In this document: positions 5,052 to 5,140 of the stretch, in pieces | Numbering within the stretch: position 1 is the stretch's first letter | Layout: every line of letters begins with the position of its first letter | Origin: Nitrososphaera sp. | GTDB taxonomy: Archaea > Thermoproteota > Nitrososphaeria > Nitrososphaerales > Nitrososphaeraceae | Direction of reading: 5' to 3' | NCBI GenBank assembly: GCA_025935445.1 | Contig: JAICVG010000120.1 | Coordinates: 1-5,140, forward strand | Length of the DNA stretch: 5,140 bases | The notes under the pieces: generated by a model | The model's input: only the letters and a program-made list of their open reading frames with translations | Databases searched by the model: none | What the model was told of the DNA's origin: nothing | Made by a program: the position numbers and the translations under genes

Positions 5052-5140
5052 CTGCGTAGCTGCTGCTGCCAACATTTTCATGAGCATGCACAAAATGAAT
5101 TGTCTAGATCGATAGAAAAAAATTTTAACCTACAGAGAGC

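Noticed and set aside
5052..5140. Minus-strand frame at the right edge (reading IHFVHAHENVG)
   Set aside because: It is closed by a TAG about 30 bases upstream and has no start; the edge region shows only an A-rich/T-rich stretch near 5116-5128 that may belong to the next gene's promoter.

Overview
The window looks archaeal, most likely from an ammonia-oxidising lineage of Nitrososphaeria (Thaumarchaeota). The signs are TATA-like boxes about 25-30 bases before starts, very short or absent leaders with no clear Shine-Dalgarno sequence, GTG/TTG starts, T-tract ends of transcripts, a COG3398-type regulator with two winged-helix domains, and small exported proteins with one C-terminal membrane anchor and a Lys-rich tail. 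The lineage is an inference from style and gene families; no marker gene is present.

Layout. Positions 1-194 hold the 3' end of a plus-strand gene with an acidic tail. Positions 195-545 have no convincing gene. Positions 546-2066 hold a tight plus-strand cluster: a four-helix membrane protein, a tandem winged-helix regulator 5 bases downstream, then an exported, anchored beta-rich protein with a TTG start. A second, related exported protein follows at 2483-3004. Between the two exported proteins, the minus strand carries what looks like a broken gene (2421 to 2058) with one frameshift and one in-frame stop. After convergent T-tract ends, a minus-strand membrane protein (3841 to 3211) has a clear coding N-terminus that lacks a usable in-frame start, and joining it to a nearby ATG needs a one-base shift. 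It diverges from a diacylglycerol/sphingosine kinase-family lipid kinase (3936-5051). The last 89 bases hold no gene I can support.

How the genes may work together. The membrane protein, the regulator and the two paralogous exported proteins look like one envelope-linked regulatory module, with the regulator probably controlling its own cluster. The lipid kinase and the divergent membrane protein share an 89-94 base promoter region and may both concern the membrane. The function of most of these proteins is not recognisable from sequence. The points most worth following are the two interrupted minus-strand reading frames, which could be gene decay, base-calling errors or (less likely) recoding, and the membrane-regulator-exported protein cassette.
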